Position numbers and translations under genes: made by a program. A model generated the notes under the pieces. That model was not told the origin of the DNA. It was given only the letters and a program-made list of their open reading frames with translations, and did no database searches. From Bog-159 sp049511415 (GTDB lineage Bacteria; Acidobacteriota; Terriglobia; Bryobacterales; Bryobacteraceae): DNA of 64,000 nucleotides. Of this stretch, positions 27,150 through 35,834 are shown piece after piece. The stretch is from positions 62,001 through 126,000 of the forward strand of contig JBEKYC010000006.1 of assembly GCA_049511415.1 (NCBI GenBank). Direction: 5' to 3'. Each line of letters begins with the position of its first letter. Positions within the stretch are counted from its first letter, which is position 1.

Positions 27150-27177
27150 ATTATAACCCAGGAGCGGCGCATTGCAA
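27150..27177 (-). promoter_or_regulatory. Sigma-70-type promoter for the HisKA gene
   Basis: On the minus strand TTGCAA (27177-27172), a 16-bp spacer and a perfect TATAAT (27155-27150). The predicted transcript start is near 27143, about 20 bases before the ATG at 27122. Confidence 0.6.
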
Positions 27178-27197
27178 GGAGAATTATGCAGGTAGTC

Positions 27198-28187
27198 TCA
27201 GCCACCCGCGAATGTGCTCTTGGAATTGTCCGGTAATGGCGGCTCAACCCGGTTTCCGCCTTTATGTTTGGCGCGGTAAAGCGCCGCATCCGCATCCCGC
27301 ACCAGGTTGTCGGCCGGCCGGATGAAGTGTGCTAAGTAGCACGCGCCGCCCAGACTGCAGGTGATTCGAATATCGATTTCCCCCACGCGAAAGACCTCCG
27401 CGCCGATGGCTTCGCGAATCCGCTCGGCCAGCACCAAGCCTCCCGATACTTCACACCCTGGCAGCACGATCAGGAATTCCTCGCCGCCGTAGCGGCCTAC
27501 TGCGTCGTAACGGCGTACGGAAGCGCGCATCCGCCCGGCCGCCTGCCGCAGCACGGCATCGCCCACCAAGTGGCCGAAGCGGTCGTTCACGGGTTTGAAT
27601 CCATCCAGATCCGCCATGAGGACCATCAGCGGCTGGCCGCTCCGGCCGGAGCGAGCTATTTCGTTCTGCAGGATCTCATGGATGGCGCGGCGGTTCCACA
27701 GACCGGTCAATGCGTCGCGTGTAGCCTGCTCACGGAGGGCTTCGCGGGCCTCCACCAATTGATCCTGTAGCGCCAGGACGCGTTGGCCGGCTCGCAAGCG
27801 GGCGCGCAGTTCCTCCATTTGGAAGGGTTTCACCACGTAATCGTCGGCGCCGGATTCCATGCCTTCCACCAAGTCCTTCAAATCCGCGCGCACGCTGATC
27901 AGGATGATATAAACGTACCGGTCATGCACGGAATCGCGGACCTTCCGGCAGATCTCCGCGCCTTCGATCCCCGGCATCATCCAGTCCAAAAGCGCCAGAC
28001 GGGGCCCACCCGGATGTTGCAACTGTTCCCAGGCCTCCCGGCCGTCGGAAACAACCGTGACGTCGTAATCCCAGGCTGACAACATTTTTCGGAGCATATC
28101 GCGGAAGACAGCGCTGTCGTCCGCGACCAGAATCTGAGGGCGCGTCTTGGAAATCGGGCGCGAGGGCTGCATGGCCGCCGAGGTCAT
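27198..28187 (-). CDS. Response regulator with GGDEF diguanylate cyclase output
   Basis: A 329-aa protein. A receiver domain (20-140) has the acidic pair DD (VADDS), phosphoacceptor Asp in LLDWMMPG, and KPF. A coiled linker (about 145-170) leads to a GGDEF domain with an intact active site GRYGGEEFLIV. An inhibitory RxxD four residues upstream of GGEEF is not obvious. It should make cyclic di-GMP on phosphorylation. An in-frame ATG five codons downstream (28172) is also possible. It lies 75 bp from the HisKA gene on the same strand. Confidence 0.92.
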   Translation of the reverse strand: MTSAAMQPSRPISKTRPQILVADDSAVFRDMLRKMLSAWDYDVTVVSDGREAWEQLQHPGGPRLALLDWMMPGIEGAEICRKVRDSVHDRYVYIILISVRADLKDLVEGMESGADDYVVKPFQMEELRARLRAGQRVLALQDQLVEAREALREQATRDALTGLWNRRAIHEILQNEIARSGRSGQPLMVLMADLDGFKPVNDRFGHLVGDAVLRQAAGRMRASVRRYDAVGRYGGEEFLIVLPGCEVSGGLVLAERIREAIGAEVFRVGEIDIRITCSLGGACYLAHFIRPADNLVRDADAALYRAKHKGGNRVEPPLPDNSKSTFAGG

Positions 28188-28285
28188 TACCTCATAAGCA
28201 TAACCTTAACAATGGAATCGCCGCTATAGTTGCTGCTTTCCAATCAGAGTGGTGGTTTTCAGCCATCGGCGAGGTCTGGGAGATG

Positions 28286-28310
28286 ATGCTTAAGCATTTG
28301 AAAACAAATG
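28286..28310. promoter_or_regulatory. Palindromic operator candidate upstream of the FecR-domain gene
   Basis: A perfect 12-bp palindrome ATGCTTAAGCAT (28286-28297) overlaps a second dyad CATTTG-AAAA-CAAATG (28295-28310). They lie 48-72 bp before the FecR-domain start. They could be a regulator site or a small hairpin; no known motif is recognised. Confidence 0.35.
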
Positions 28311-28357
28311 TTCTTACAGTGTGGATGGTCAATTGCTAATTTGTACGCAGTTCGGAA

Positions 28358-30283
28358 ATGACCATGCCAGGACGAGCCACTTCATTGAAAACCCTCAGGG
28401 CCGCTGCGTTGCTCATCGCGGCAGCTTCCCCGATCTTGCTGCGCGCCCAGGAGCAGCCCATGCAGGACCCGGGCGCTCCCGAACGTGGGGTCGCCCGCCT
28501 CAGCATCGTGAATGGTGAGGTTTCTGTACGCCGCGGCGATTCGGGAGACTGGGTGGCTGCGGCCATCAACGCGCCGCTGATGGTGGAGGATCGTCTGGCG
28601 ACTGGCCCGGGCGCCAAGGCCGAAGTGCAGTTTGATTCGGCGAATCTGATCCGCGTGGGCGCCAATGCCGAAATCCGGCTGGCGCAGGTGGATTACGGAC
28701 GCGTCAACCTGCAAATCGCCCACGGCACGGTGACATTTCGCGTGCTGCGGGATTCCCGATCTCAGGTGGAACTGGACACGCCGACCGTATCCGTAAGGCC
28801 GAAGCAGATTGGCGCCTACCGTGTCTTCGTGCAAGAAGACGGCCAGACTGAAATTACCGTCCGGTTGGGACAGGCGGACATTTACACGCCGCGTGGTTCG
28901 GAGCCGTTGCAAGCGGGCCAAACCATGCTGGCGCGGGGAAACCCGGCGGATCCCGAGTTTCAGGTGGTCGCGGCCATCGCGCGGGACCAATGGGATCAGT
29001 GGAATGAAGAGCGCGACAGGGAAATGCTGGGTTCCGCAAGCTATCGCAATGTGCCGCAGGATGTGTACGGCACGGAAGACCTGGATAATAGCGGCCGCTG
29101 GGTGGACGTGCCGTCATACGGAGAAGTTTGGAGTCCGGCGGTTGGTCCGGATTGGGCGCCATATCAGAACGGCCGCTGGGCTTGGGAAGACTATTATGGC
29201 TGGACCTGGGTTAGTTCCGACCCCTGGGGTTGGGCGCCATTTCATTATGGCCGCTGGTTCTGGTCCGCGCCCAATGGTTGGTGCTGGTATCCAGGTGGAT
29301 ACGGTGTCCACTATTGGTCGCCAGCCCTGGTGGCTTTCTTCGGATTTGGCCCAGGAGTCGGCGTCGGCTTTGGATTCGGAAATATAGGCTGGGTTGCGTT
29401 GGCTCCTTTTGAGCCACTCTACGCCTGGTGGGGACGCGGATTCTATGGTGGTTTCCGGAGTACGGCATTCTTCAACCGTGGAATTAATGTTACGAATGTA
29501 AACATCACAAACGTATACCGTAATGCTCGCGTCGGCAATGGCGTGGTCGGGGTCAATGCGGCGGATTTCAGGGAAGGACGATTCAACAATCTGGCCCGCG
29601 TCTCTCCTACGGCTTTCCGGGAGGCTGGCTTGATGCACGGCCAACTTCCGGTAGCACCCAGTGCCGCCAGTCTTCGCTATTCGGGGCGGTCCGCTACATA
29701 CATACCGCGGAATTCCAGCAACAATGTTCGGTTTTTCAGCCACAACGCGCCGGCTGCGGTCAACCGCGTCGGATTTGCGGAGCAGCAGCGAGCCATGCAG
29801 CAATATAGCCGGCAGCCAGTGACGGCCAGTACACGGAGCGTGGCACCGGGGGCTGGTAGCTGGCGGGGCGCATCCAGCCCGGCAGCGAACAATTCAATGG
29901 CGCCACGCGCGACTGGGCCGAGCACTGGAGCTACAGGTTCCGGCGCTTGGCGTCCAGCCGGCCCGCCAGCATCGACTGCCACGCCCGACCGTGGTGGCAG
30001 CGGCGGCAGTAGCGGCTGGCAGAGGTTTGGTGAACCGCGTGCCACTGCGCCAGAGTCGCGTAGCAATGGGACAGGATCCACTACACCGAGAACAGAGTAT
30101 TCCCAACCGGCCAACGGCGGCGGCTACCGGCCCAGTTCCGGACCCGCAACTTCCAATGGCAGCCGCCCACAATCGATCCGGGTAGCGCCATCTGTGGTGC
30201 GGGAAAAATCCACGACCAAAAGCGATAGCGGTCACGCTACGCATGGCAGCGGCACAGGTTCGCACAGCGGAGCGCATAAGTAG
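28358..30283 (+). CDS. FecR-domain, DUF6600 secreted protein with low-complexity tail
   Basis: A 641-aa protein. The signal peptide ends near ILLRAQ. A FecR domain (about 45-190; VNGEVSVRRGDSGDWVAAA, GAKAEVQFDSANLIRVGANAEIRL) is followed by a Trp/Tyr/Gly-rich DUF6600 block (about 240-350; WAPYQNGRWAWEDYYGW, WGWAPFHYGRWFW). The remaining 290 residues are Ser/Gly/Pro/Asn-rich and probably disordered, ending in a His-rich tail. Unlike FecR it has no membrane helix linking it to a sigma regulator. Likely a cell-surface or periplasmic structural protein. Confidence 0.8.
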   Translation: MTMPGRATSLKTLRAAALLIAAASPILLRAQEQPMQDPGAPERGVARLSIVNGEVSVRRGDSGDWVAAAINAPLMVEDRLATGPGAKAEVQFDSANLIRVGANAEIRLAQVDYGRVNLQIAHGTVTFRVLRDSRSQVELDTPTVSVRPKQIGAYRVFVQEDGQTEITVRLGQADIYTPRGSEPLQAGQTMLARGNPADPEFQVVAAIARDQWDQWNEERDREMLGSASYRNVPQDVYGTEDLDNSGRWVDVPSYGEVWSPAVGPDWAPYQNGRWAWEDYYGWTWVSSDPWGWAPFHYGRWFWSAPNGWCWYPGGYGVHYWSPALVAFFGFGPGVGVGFGFGNIGWVALAPFEPLYAWWGRGFYGGFRSTAFFNRGINVTNVNITNVYRNARVGNGVVGVNAADFREGRFNNLARVSPTAFREAGLMHGQLPVAPSAASLRYSGRSATYIPRNSSNNVRFFSHNAPAAVNRVGFAEQQRAMQQYSRQPVTASTRSVAPGAGSWRGASSPAANNSMAPRATGPSTGATGSGAWRPAGPPASTATPDRGGSGGSSGWQRFGEPRATAPESRSNGTGSTTPRTEYSQPANGGGYRPSSGPATSNGSRPQSIRVAPSVVREKSTTKSDSGHATHGSGTGSHSGAHK

Positions 30284-30300
30284 GCATCATTTTCTTCCCT

Positions 30301-30343
30301 CGGGTCCGCACTCGTTTTGCGTTGTGCGGACCCGTTTTTTTTT
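30301..30343 (+). terminator. Rho-independent terminator of the FecR-domain gene
   Basis: A perfect 11-bp stem (30301-30311 with 30324-30334, CGGGTCCGCAC), a 12-base loop and a run of nine T. It lies 17 bp after the FecR gene stop. Confidence 0.95.
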
Positions 30344-30392
30344 GGCGACCGTTTATCTCTAAGTTAACATAATATTCGTTATTGGAAGTTGC

Positions 30393-31052
30393 CTACCACG
30401 GCCGCATATCAGTCACGCCGGTGAATTCCCCTCCGCTTATGGATGCCACGCCCAGAGGCACGACATCATCCGGCATGCTGCTCACCGCGCACTCTACATT
30501 TGCCGTGCCGTCAATGCTATAGCTGCTCCCGTCGCAGGTGCTTTGGTCCAATCCGAAGGTTGCGATATTCTCCCGCAAATATACGTAGACCGTCGCAGCG
30601 TTGAAGCTGATCCAGGTCAACGAAACGCCGCTAAAGGCCACGAACGAATTCCCGTTATAGGTCCGGCGGGCTACGTAGGTATCGCACTGTGCACAGACGT
30701 TGAGCCGGGACCCGTTACTCTGGCCGATGGTCACGGCGAAATCCGTGCTATTCGCGGTATCGCTCGTAGGCCAAGGCCCGCTCAGCCGCACCCAGCCCGT
30801 AAAACTGCTGGCGAAGGTGACATCCACTTCATAGGTTGAAGGATCGACGGTCCAACTGACCTGGTCCAAGTCCAGCCGGTTCCCGTTGTTGTCTACGCAC
30901 AGCACGCCAATGTATGGCGAATCGATGTTGTGGGTGCCTTCGGTAATCGCAACGTAAGTAACGCCGGTATACTGCGCGGACCATTTCGTCAAGCCATAGC
31001 CCTTGGCCGTGATCCCCAATAACGCGGATACTAAGAAAATCATCGTCTTCAT
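30393..31052 (-). CDS. Secreted hypothetical protein with phage-tail-like C-terminus
   Basis: About 219 aa from the ATG at 31052, which gives a clean signal peptide (MKTMIFLVSALLGITAKG). Longer in-frame starts exist but add an implausible N-terminus. The body is beta-rich (VSWTVDPSTYEVDVTF, FTGWVRLSG) with two Cys pairs. The C-terminus (PLGVASISGGEFTGVTDMRPW) resembles the end of some phage tail-fibre or baseplate-associated proteins. It has no mobile-element neighbours. Function unknown. Confidence 0.6.
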   Translation of the reverse strand: MKTMIFLVSALLGITAKGYGLTKWSAQYTGVTYVAITEGTHNIDSPYIGVLCVDNNGNRLDLDQVSWTVDPSTYEVDVTFASSFTGWVRLSGPWPTSDTANSTDFAVTIGQSNGSRLNVCAQCDTYVARRTYNGNSFVAFSGVSLTWISFNAATVYVYLRENIATFGLDQSTCDGSSYSIDGTANVECAVSSMPDDVVPLGVASISGGEFTGVTDMRPW

Positions 31053-31254
31053 TTTTTGATATCTCCCCGTGACGCCCACAGTCCGCATCTCGATTCCGCC
31101 TGCTTGGTGTGCGGACAACGCGATCGAAGGACTAATGGGCGGATTTTGACAGCGCCGGGACCGGCGCAGCCCTCTGAAGGTCGAAGTGCCTGTAGCAGCG
31201 CCGAACTCTCAGAAAAATACGAATCTCGCGGGCGGTCAGTCCTGCCCCCTACGC

Positions 31255-31260
31255 TATAAT
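31255..31260 (+). promoter_or_regulatory. -10 box for ilvE; transcript likely leaderless
   Basis: A perfect TATAAT ends six bases before the ilvE ATG at 31267, and no Shine-Dalgarno lies between. The expected transcript start is at or next to the start codon. No convincing -35 is visible. Confidence 0.5.
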
Positions 31261-31266
31261 TAAGCC

Positions 31267-32214
31267 ATGCTGAAGCCTACCCGGTACATTTGGCACAACG
31301 GACGTTTTATTCCCTGGGAGCAGGCCACCATTCACGTCCTCTCTCACGTCGTGAGTTACGGGAGCAGCGTGTTTGAAGGTATACGCTGTTACGAGACACC
31401 CGCGGGGCCAGCCATCTTTCGCTTGCACGATCATGTGCGGCGCATGCAGGACTCCGCCAAGATCTACCGCATGGAACTTGGTTACACGCGCGACGAACTG
31501 GCCGAAGCCATGCAGGAATTGGTGCGTATGAACGAAATGGAATCCTGCTATCTGCGCCCGATCGCCATACGCGCTTACGGCGATATTGGTGTCAATCCCC
31601 TGAACAACCCGGTAGACGTATATTTGGCTTGCTGGCACTGGGGGAAATACCTTGGCGAAGAGGCATTGGCGCAAGGCGTGGACGTGTGTGTCTCCAGTTG
31701 GAAGCGGATCGCGCCCAATACCCTGCCCGCTCTGGCCAAGGCCGGCGCGAATTATATGAATTCGCAACTCATCAAGATGGAAGCCATCACGAATGGTTAT
31801 GCGGAAGGTATCGCACTGGATGAGGCCGGCTATGTCAGCGAGGGTTCGGGCGAAAACATTTTTCTGGTTCGGGATGGCCGGATTCACACACCGCCGCTGG
31901 GCGCTTCGGTGCTGCCGGGAATCACCCGCGACAGCGTGATTCGGATGGCGCGGGATTTGGGGATTCCGCTGGTTGAAAGTATCGTGCCGCGGGAGATGCT
32001 GTACATCGCCGACGAGGTATTCTTTTCCGGAACGGCCGCTGAGATCACTCCGATACGCTCCGTCGATCACATCGTGGTCGGAAAGGACCGCCAGCGGCCC
32101 ATCACCGAGAGGTTGCAAAAGGAGTTCTTCGCGCTGATCGGCGGCGGAGTGCCCGACCCTTATGGATGGCTATCGCCGGTACACACGCGACAGCCGGCAG
32201 GTGTCGCAAAATGA
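31267..32214 (+). CDS. ilvE: Branched-chain amino acid aminotransferase
   Basis: A 315-aa fold-type IV PLP enzyme of usual length. It contains YGSSVFEGIRCYET near the N-terminus, RLHDHVRRMQDSAKIY, the PLP-lysine region AGANYMNSQLIKMEA, EGSGENIFLV and the phosphate-binding PGITRDSVI and TAAEITPI. It transfers amino groups between glutamate and valine, leucine or isoleucine. It stands alone. The lack of a ribosome site with a TATAAT just upstream points to a leaderless mRNA. Confidence 0.93.
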   Translation: MLKPTRYIWHNGRFIPWEQATIHVLSHVVSYGSSVFEGIRCYETPAGPAIFRLHDHVRRMQDSAKIYRMELGYTRDELAEAMQELVRMNEMESCYLRPIAIRAYGDIGVNPLNNPVDVYLACWHWGKYLGEEALAQGVDVCVSSWKRIAPNTLPALAKAGANYMNSQLIKMEAITNGYAEGIALDEAGYVSEGSGENIFLVRDGRIHTPPLGASVLPGITRDSVIRMARDLGIPLVESIVPREMLYIADEVFFSGTAAEITPIRSVDHIVVGKDRQRPITERLQKEFFALIGGGVPDPYGWLSPVHTRQPAGVAK

Positions 32215-32431
32215 GGTAGCTGCACGCACACCCCGGAAGCCACCTCCCCCGAGATTTGCTCTCCGGGATGCGCTTGCAGCCGATGGACTATTTCTTTTTA
32301 GCCTATGCACACTGGCGTTTACCAGACGCAATTTGGGTTTCGCATCGCTTTTCAACAGGTTTATGAAGCAGGAATTTGTTGCGCTTGCCAGCCCCGTACT
32401 GTGGCAATCCTGTGTATAAAGCAGAGTCTCG

Positions 32432-33589
32432 ATGAATTGTATCGGAATTGAAACTTTCGGTGGCGCCCCCGTCAATGTTGCCTTTGATGCCAACATTTCC
32501 GCCGTCGAGCCGGTCAGTCACACGGACGGATCTTATATAGCGCCCGGCTGGATCGATCTGCAGGTGAACGGCTTCTTGGGTGTGGACTTCAACGATCCCA
32601 AGTGTACCCGCGAACAAATTGCCGGCGCCATCCGTGGACTATTCGCCACGGGAGTCACGCGTTTCTATCCCACCGTGATCACGGGCTCGCCCCAGGACAT
32701 GCTAGGCGCGCTGCGCAATTTGAACTGCGCCAAAGACAGGCTGCCCGAAGGCGTAGCCATGGATGGCTTCCACGTGGAGGGTCCGCACATTTCGCCCGAC
32801 GACGGGCCGCGCGGCGCACATCCCCGCCGCTGGGTCAGACCGCCGGATCTCGATGAATTCCGCCGCTGGCAGGAGGCTACGGATAACCGGGTGCGCATCG
32901 TAACGCTCGCGCCGGAATGGCCGCAGGCCACCCGCTATATCGAGACCATCACAGCCGAGGGCGTTGTGGCAAGCATCGGACACACCAATGCTACCGCACC
33001 GCAGATCGCGGACGCGGTCAGCGCCGGCGCCTCGCTCTCGACGCATCTGGGAAACGGCGCGCATGCGGTAATGCGGCGTCATCCGAACTACATCTGGGAG
33101 CAACTGGCGGAGGACCGGCTCATGGCGGACTTCATTGTGGATGGCATCCATCTGTCCGCATCCTTTTTGAAGGTAGCCTTACGTGCCAAGACCGTGGCAG
33201 GCGCCGTCTTAATTACCGACGCCGCTGCGCCTGCCGGGTGCCCATCCGGGCGGTATCAGTTAGGCGAGCAAGCCGTCGACCTCACGCCGGATAACCGGGT
33301 GATGCTGGTCGGCCAGGAGCGGCTGGCGGGATCGGCGTTGCGGATGGATCGCGGCATCGAAAACCTCATCCGCATAGCCGGGTTGTCGCTGTCGGACGCC
33401 GTACGCATGGCGACAGTTAATGCCGCGCGTGCCGGCCACATGCCCGGCAGGGCCGCTGGATTGGTGCCCGGCGAACGGGCGGATATCGTCCAGTATCGCT
33501 TTAATCCAGATCTCGCAATGCTATCGATCGAAGCTACTTATGTCTCCGGGGCCAAGGTCTTTCAGGCTCCCGATCCTCCCACCCGCTAA
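32432..33589 (+). CDS. nagA: N-acetylglucosamine-6-phosphate deacetylase
   Basis: A 385-aa amidohydrolase with the NagA pattern: GWIDLQVNGFLGVDFND, metal Glu/His in DGFHVEGPHISPD, SIGHTNAT, THLGNGAHA (usually THLFNAM), DGIHL, and catalytic Asp in VLITDAAAPAG. It removes the acetyl group from GlcNAc-6-phosphate in amino-sugar recycling. A TATAAA lies at 32413-32418 upstream. The 217 bp between ilvE and nagA show no gene. Confidence 0.9.
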   Translation: MNCIGIETFGGAPVNVAFDANISAVEPVSHTDGSYIAPGWIDLQVNGFLGVDFNDPKCTREQIAGAIRGLFATGVTRFYPTVITGSPQDMLGALRNLNCAKDRLPEGVAMDGFHVEGPHISPDDGPRGAHPRRWVRPPDLDEFRRWQEATDNRVRIVTLAPEWPQATRYIETITAEGVVASIGHTNATAPQIADAVSAGASLSTHLGNGAHAVMRRHPNYIWEQLAEDRLMADFIVDGIHLSASFLKVALRAKTVAGAVLITDAAAPAGCPSGRYQLGEQAVDLTPDNRVMLVGQERLAGSALRMDRGIENLIRIAGLSLSDAVRMATVNAARAGHMPGRAAGLVPGERADIVQYRFNPDLAMLSIEATYVSGAKVFQAPDPPTR

Positions 33590-33620
33590 CCCAACATTTG
33601 AAGCCAGGGCCCACGGCCGA

Positions 33621-33656
33621 GTGACAGATCTGTCGCACCCCGTCAGAACTGTCACT
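33621..33656. promoter_or_regulatory. Tandem operator dyads upstream of a sigma-54 promoter
   Basis: Two copies of a dyad of the form GTGACAG-N2-CTGTC: GTGACAGATCTGTCGC (33621-33636, containing the perfect 12-bp palindrome GACAGATCTGTC) and CCGTCAGAACTGTCAC (33641-33656). Their centres are 20 bp apart, two helical turns, on the same DNA face. They lie about 80-115 bp upstream of the predicted start of transcription, as enhancer sites for sigma-54 activators do. Confidence 0.6.
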
Positions 33657-33709
33657 GGCGCGAGTGGTCTAGCCGCAAGGAATTCTTTTGTTTTCAAAGC
33701 GATGTGCAA

Positions 33710-33724
33710 TGGCGTGCGAAATGC
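33710..33724 (+). promoter_or_regulatory. Sigma-54-type -24/-12 promoter
   Basis: TGGCGTGCGAAATGC matches the TGGCACG-N4-TTGC consensus at the invariant GG and GC with exact spacing. The predicted transcript start is near 33736, fifteen bases before the ATG at 33751, with GGAG in the leader. Confidence 0.6.
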
Positions 33725-33750
33725 AACATGGGGAGCGACTGGAGAACCAA

Positions 33751-34260
33751 ATGACAATCCCCTTCCCACTGTCTTCCCGCAAAATTAAGAATCCCGCCCG
33801 CCTGATGCAGCAAGGCGTCTGGCTGATGCTGATTGTTGCCGTTAGCCTGTTGCTGATCCTGCGCCGCAGCGGCACCCTTGGCGGGGGCTCGCTCTGGATA
33901 CTCGGTTTAGCGGTCGTGGCGTTCCTGGGCACCTTGGCCATGCGCGACGTCATGCGCAGACTGGGCCACCGTAACACCGAAGACAAACTCGTCAAGGATG
34001 TGAAGGCTTTCCTCGAAACCCAACCGCCGATAGAGTTCCGTCAACGGGCTTATGTTGCCCCACCAGCCAGCCGTGCCCAGAGTCATGACGAGGAGCAGGA
34101 CTTGGTTCCCCGCCCGGCTACCAATTTTGTTGCAAGCCGCGAGTTGGCACATCGCGCGCCGGGAGACGACTTGGTTGTGTTCGATGCCATGCAACCGCGC
34201 GTATGTGTCGAACTACGAGTGGAGCTTTATCCCGTTCTGGCTCCCGTCGTAGCCAACTGA
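33751..34260 (+). CDS. Small two-helix membrane protein of unknown function
   Basis: About 169 aa from the ATG at 33751, which has GGAG six bases upstream; an upstream in-frame ATG at 33688 precedes the promoter. Two membrane helices (about 21-40 WLMLIVAVSLLLILRR and 49-66 LWILGLAVVAFLGTLAM) precede a soluble C-terminal domain of about 100 residues. I recognise no family. The sigma-54 promoter and paired operator dyads suggest tight, possibly stress-type, control. Confidence 0.6.
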   Translation: MTIPFPLSSRKIKNPARLMQQGVWLMLIVAVSLLLILRRSGTLGGGSLWILGLAVVAFLGTLAMRDVMRRLGHRNTEDKLVKDVKAFLETQPPIEFRQRAYVAPPASRAQSHDEEQDLVPRPATNFVASRELAHRAPGDDLVVFDAMQPRVCVELRVELYPVLAPVVAN

Positions 34261-34283
34261 AGTATGCGAGCCGGCCGCCGCGG

Positions 34284-35078
34284 TCACCGGATCGCCTCCG
34301 CGGCCGGCTCCTTGCTCTTTGCCGGCTTGTTCTTCTTCAACTTGGCAACCGGATCCGCCGGCCGGTAATCCAGCGTTCGGCTGACAGTCTCCACAATGGT
34401 CTTCAAGCACTTTACCCTTCCAAACCACTTGAAGTTCGACTCGACCACCGTCCAGGGCGCGGTCAATGTGCTGGTTCGCAGCAGCATATCTTCGACGGCT
34501 TCGTCGTAACGGCCCCATTTTTCGCGGTTGCGCCAATCCTCAGGTGTCAGCTTCCAGCGTTTGTAAGGCGTGGTCTGCCGACTTTTGAAGCGCTTGAGCT
34601 GTTCCTCGGGACTGATCTGCAGCCAGAACTTCACTACGATGGCGCCGGCGTCCACCAGCTGCCGCTCGAAGTCGTTGATTTCCCGATACGCGCGCCTCCA
34701 GGCTTCCTCGGTAGCGAAGCCTTCCACGCGCTCTACCAGCACCCGGCCATACCAACTCCTGTCGAATACCAGAATCTGCTTTTCATCCGGCGGTAGAAGC
34801 CGGCGCCAGAAGCGCCACAGGTAATGATGGGTCTTGTCTTCGCCTTCAGGCGCCGCTATGGGAAACACCTCATATCCGCGCGGGTCGAGCTTTTCCGTCA
34901 GCCGGCGGATGGCGCCCCCTTTGCCGGCCGCATCGCGGCCCTCGAATACGATGACCAACGAGCGCTTGCGCCGGTAGAGCTGCCACGCCAGCTCCCGCAA
35001 CTGCACCTGATAACGCAGCAGGTCGCGCTCATACTCCGCTTTCGATAGATGCTTGCCCAGATCCAGCGTTTCCAGCAT
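34284..35078 (-). CDS. Polyphosphate kinase 2 family protein (catalytic type)
   Basis: A 264-aa PPK2-fold protein. Walker A is FEGRDAAGKGG (45-55) with the conserved Asp49, followed by the lid and Walker B region (VFDRSWYGRVLVERVEG) and LTPEDWRNREKWGRYDEAVEDML. PPK2 enzymes use polyphosphate to phosphorylate nucleotides. It follows the second PPK2 gene by two bases and both follow acs. Together they resemble a two-domain polyphosphate:AMP phosphotransferase split into two genes. This half looks fully equipped. Confidence 0.88.
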   Translation of the reverse strand: MLETLDLGKHLSKAEYERDLLRYQVQLRELAWQLYRRKRSLVIVFEGRDAAGKGGAIRRLTEKLDPRGYEVFPIAAPEGEDKTHHYLWRFWRRLLPPDEKQILVFDRSWYGRVLVERVEGFATEEAWRRAYREINDFERQLVDAGAIVVKFWLQISPEEQLKRFKSRQTTPYKRWKLTPEDWRNREKWGRYDEAVEDMLLRTSTLTAPWTVVESNFKWFGRVKCLKTIVETVSRTLDYRPADPVAKLKKNKPAKSKEPAAEAIR

Positions 35079-35080
35079 GG

Positions 35081-35821
35081 CTACGCCTTCCTACCCGCCT
35101 TCTTCGGCGCGCGTTTTGCAGCCGCGGCATCGAGCGCGCGGATGATGGTTTCGAATATCGCCAGCCGTGTCCAGTACCTGTCCGTGGCTTCGATGATATG
35201 CCAGGGACCCCACTCGGATTCGGTGCGCTCCAGCATTTCTTCGACGGCCTTCAGGTACCGGTTGTATTCCTTGTTGCGTTTCCAATCCTCCGGCCGGACC
35301 TGCCAACGAGTGAGCGGATCGCTTTCCATCTTGCGGAACCGGTGTTTTTGCTCCTTTTTGCCGATGTGAAGGAAAAGCTTGACCAGGACATAGCCATCGT
35401 CGGCCAGCGTGCGCTCGAAGTCGCCGATGTCGCGGTAAGCTTTCTCCCAATCGCCGGCCGGCGTAATCTTCTCCACGCGCTCCTCCAGCACCCGCCGGTA
35501 CCAGCTTCGGTCGAAGATCGCCATATTTCCGTAGTTCGGGAGCCGCTGCCAGAAGCGATAAAGCCAGGGCATGTGCAATTCATGGGTGCGCGGTTCCTGG
35601 ATCACGTGCAGCTTGAATGCTCGCGGTTCCAGCCGGCTGGTAAGCACGTTGATTGTGGTGCCCTTGCCGGCGGCCTCCCAGCCTTCAAAAACGACGACGC
35701 TCGCCAGGCCGCATTCCGACGTGGCCAACTGCAGGTCGTAGAGCTTGGCCTGCAACTCGGGCAGGCGGCGCTTGTACTCCTCTTTGCCGACGGAGCGGGT
35801 CAGATCAACTTTTTCCAGCAT
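35081..35821 (-). CDS. Polyphosphate kinase 2 family protein (N-terminal PAP-domain type)
   Basis: About 246 aa from the ATG at 35821; a longer in-frame start overlaps acs. It is collinear with the next gene, with the Walker motif at the same position: FEGWEAAGKGT (45-55), where Glu49 replaces the usual Asp. It has IFDRSWYRRVLEERVE and VRPEDWKRNKEYNRYLKAVEEML. The W-E variant recalls the less active N-terminal half of double-domain polyphosphate:AMP phosphotransferases. Possible partner subunit of the downstream PPK2. Confidence 0.85.
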   Translation of the reverse strand: MLEKVDLTRSVGKEEYKRRLPELQAKLYDLQLATSECGLASVVVFEGWEAAGKGTTINVLTSRLEPRAFKLHVIQEPRTHELHMPWLYRFWQRLPNYGNMAIFDRSWYRRVLEERVEKITPAGDWEKAYRDIGDFERTLADDGYVLVKLFLHIGKKEQKHRFRKMESDPLTRWQVRPEDWKRNKEYNRYLKAVEEMLERTESEWGPWHIIEATDRYWTRLAIFETIIRALDAAAAKRAPKKAGRKA

Positions 35822-35834
35822 AATGCACTGCCAC

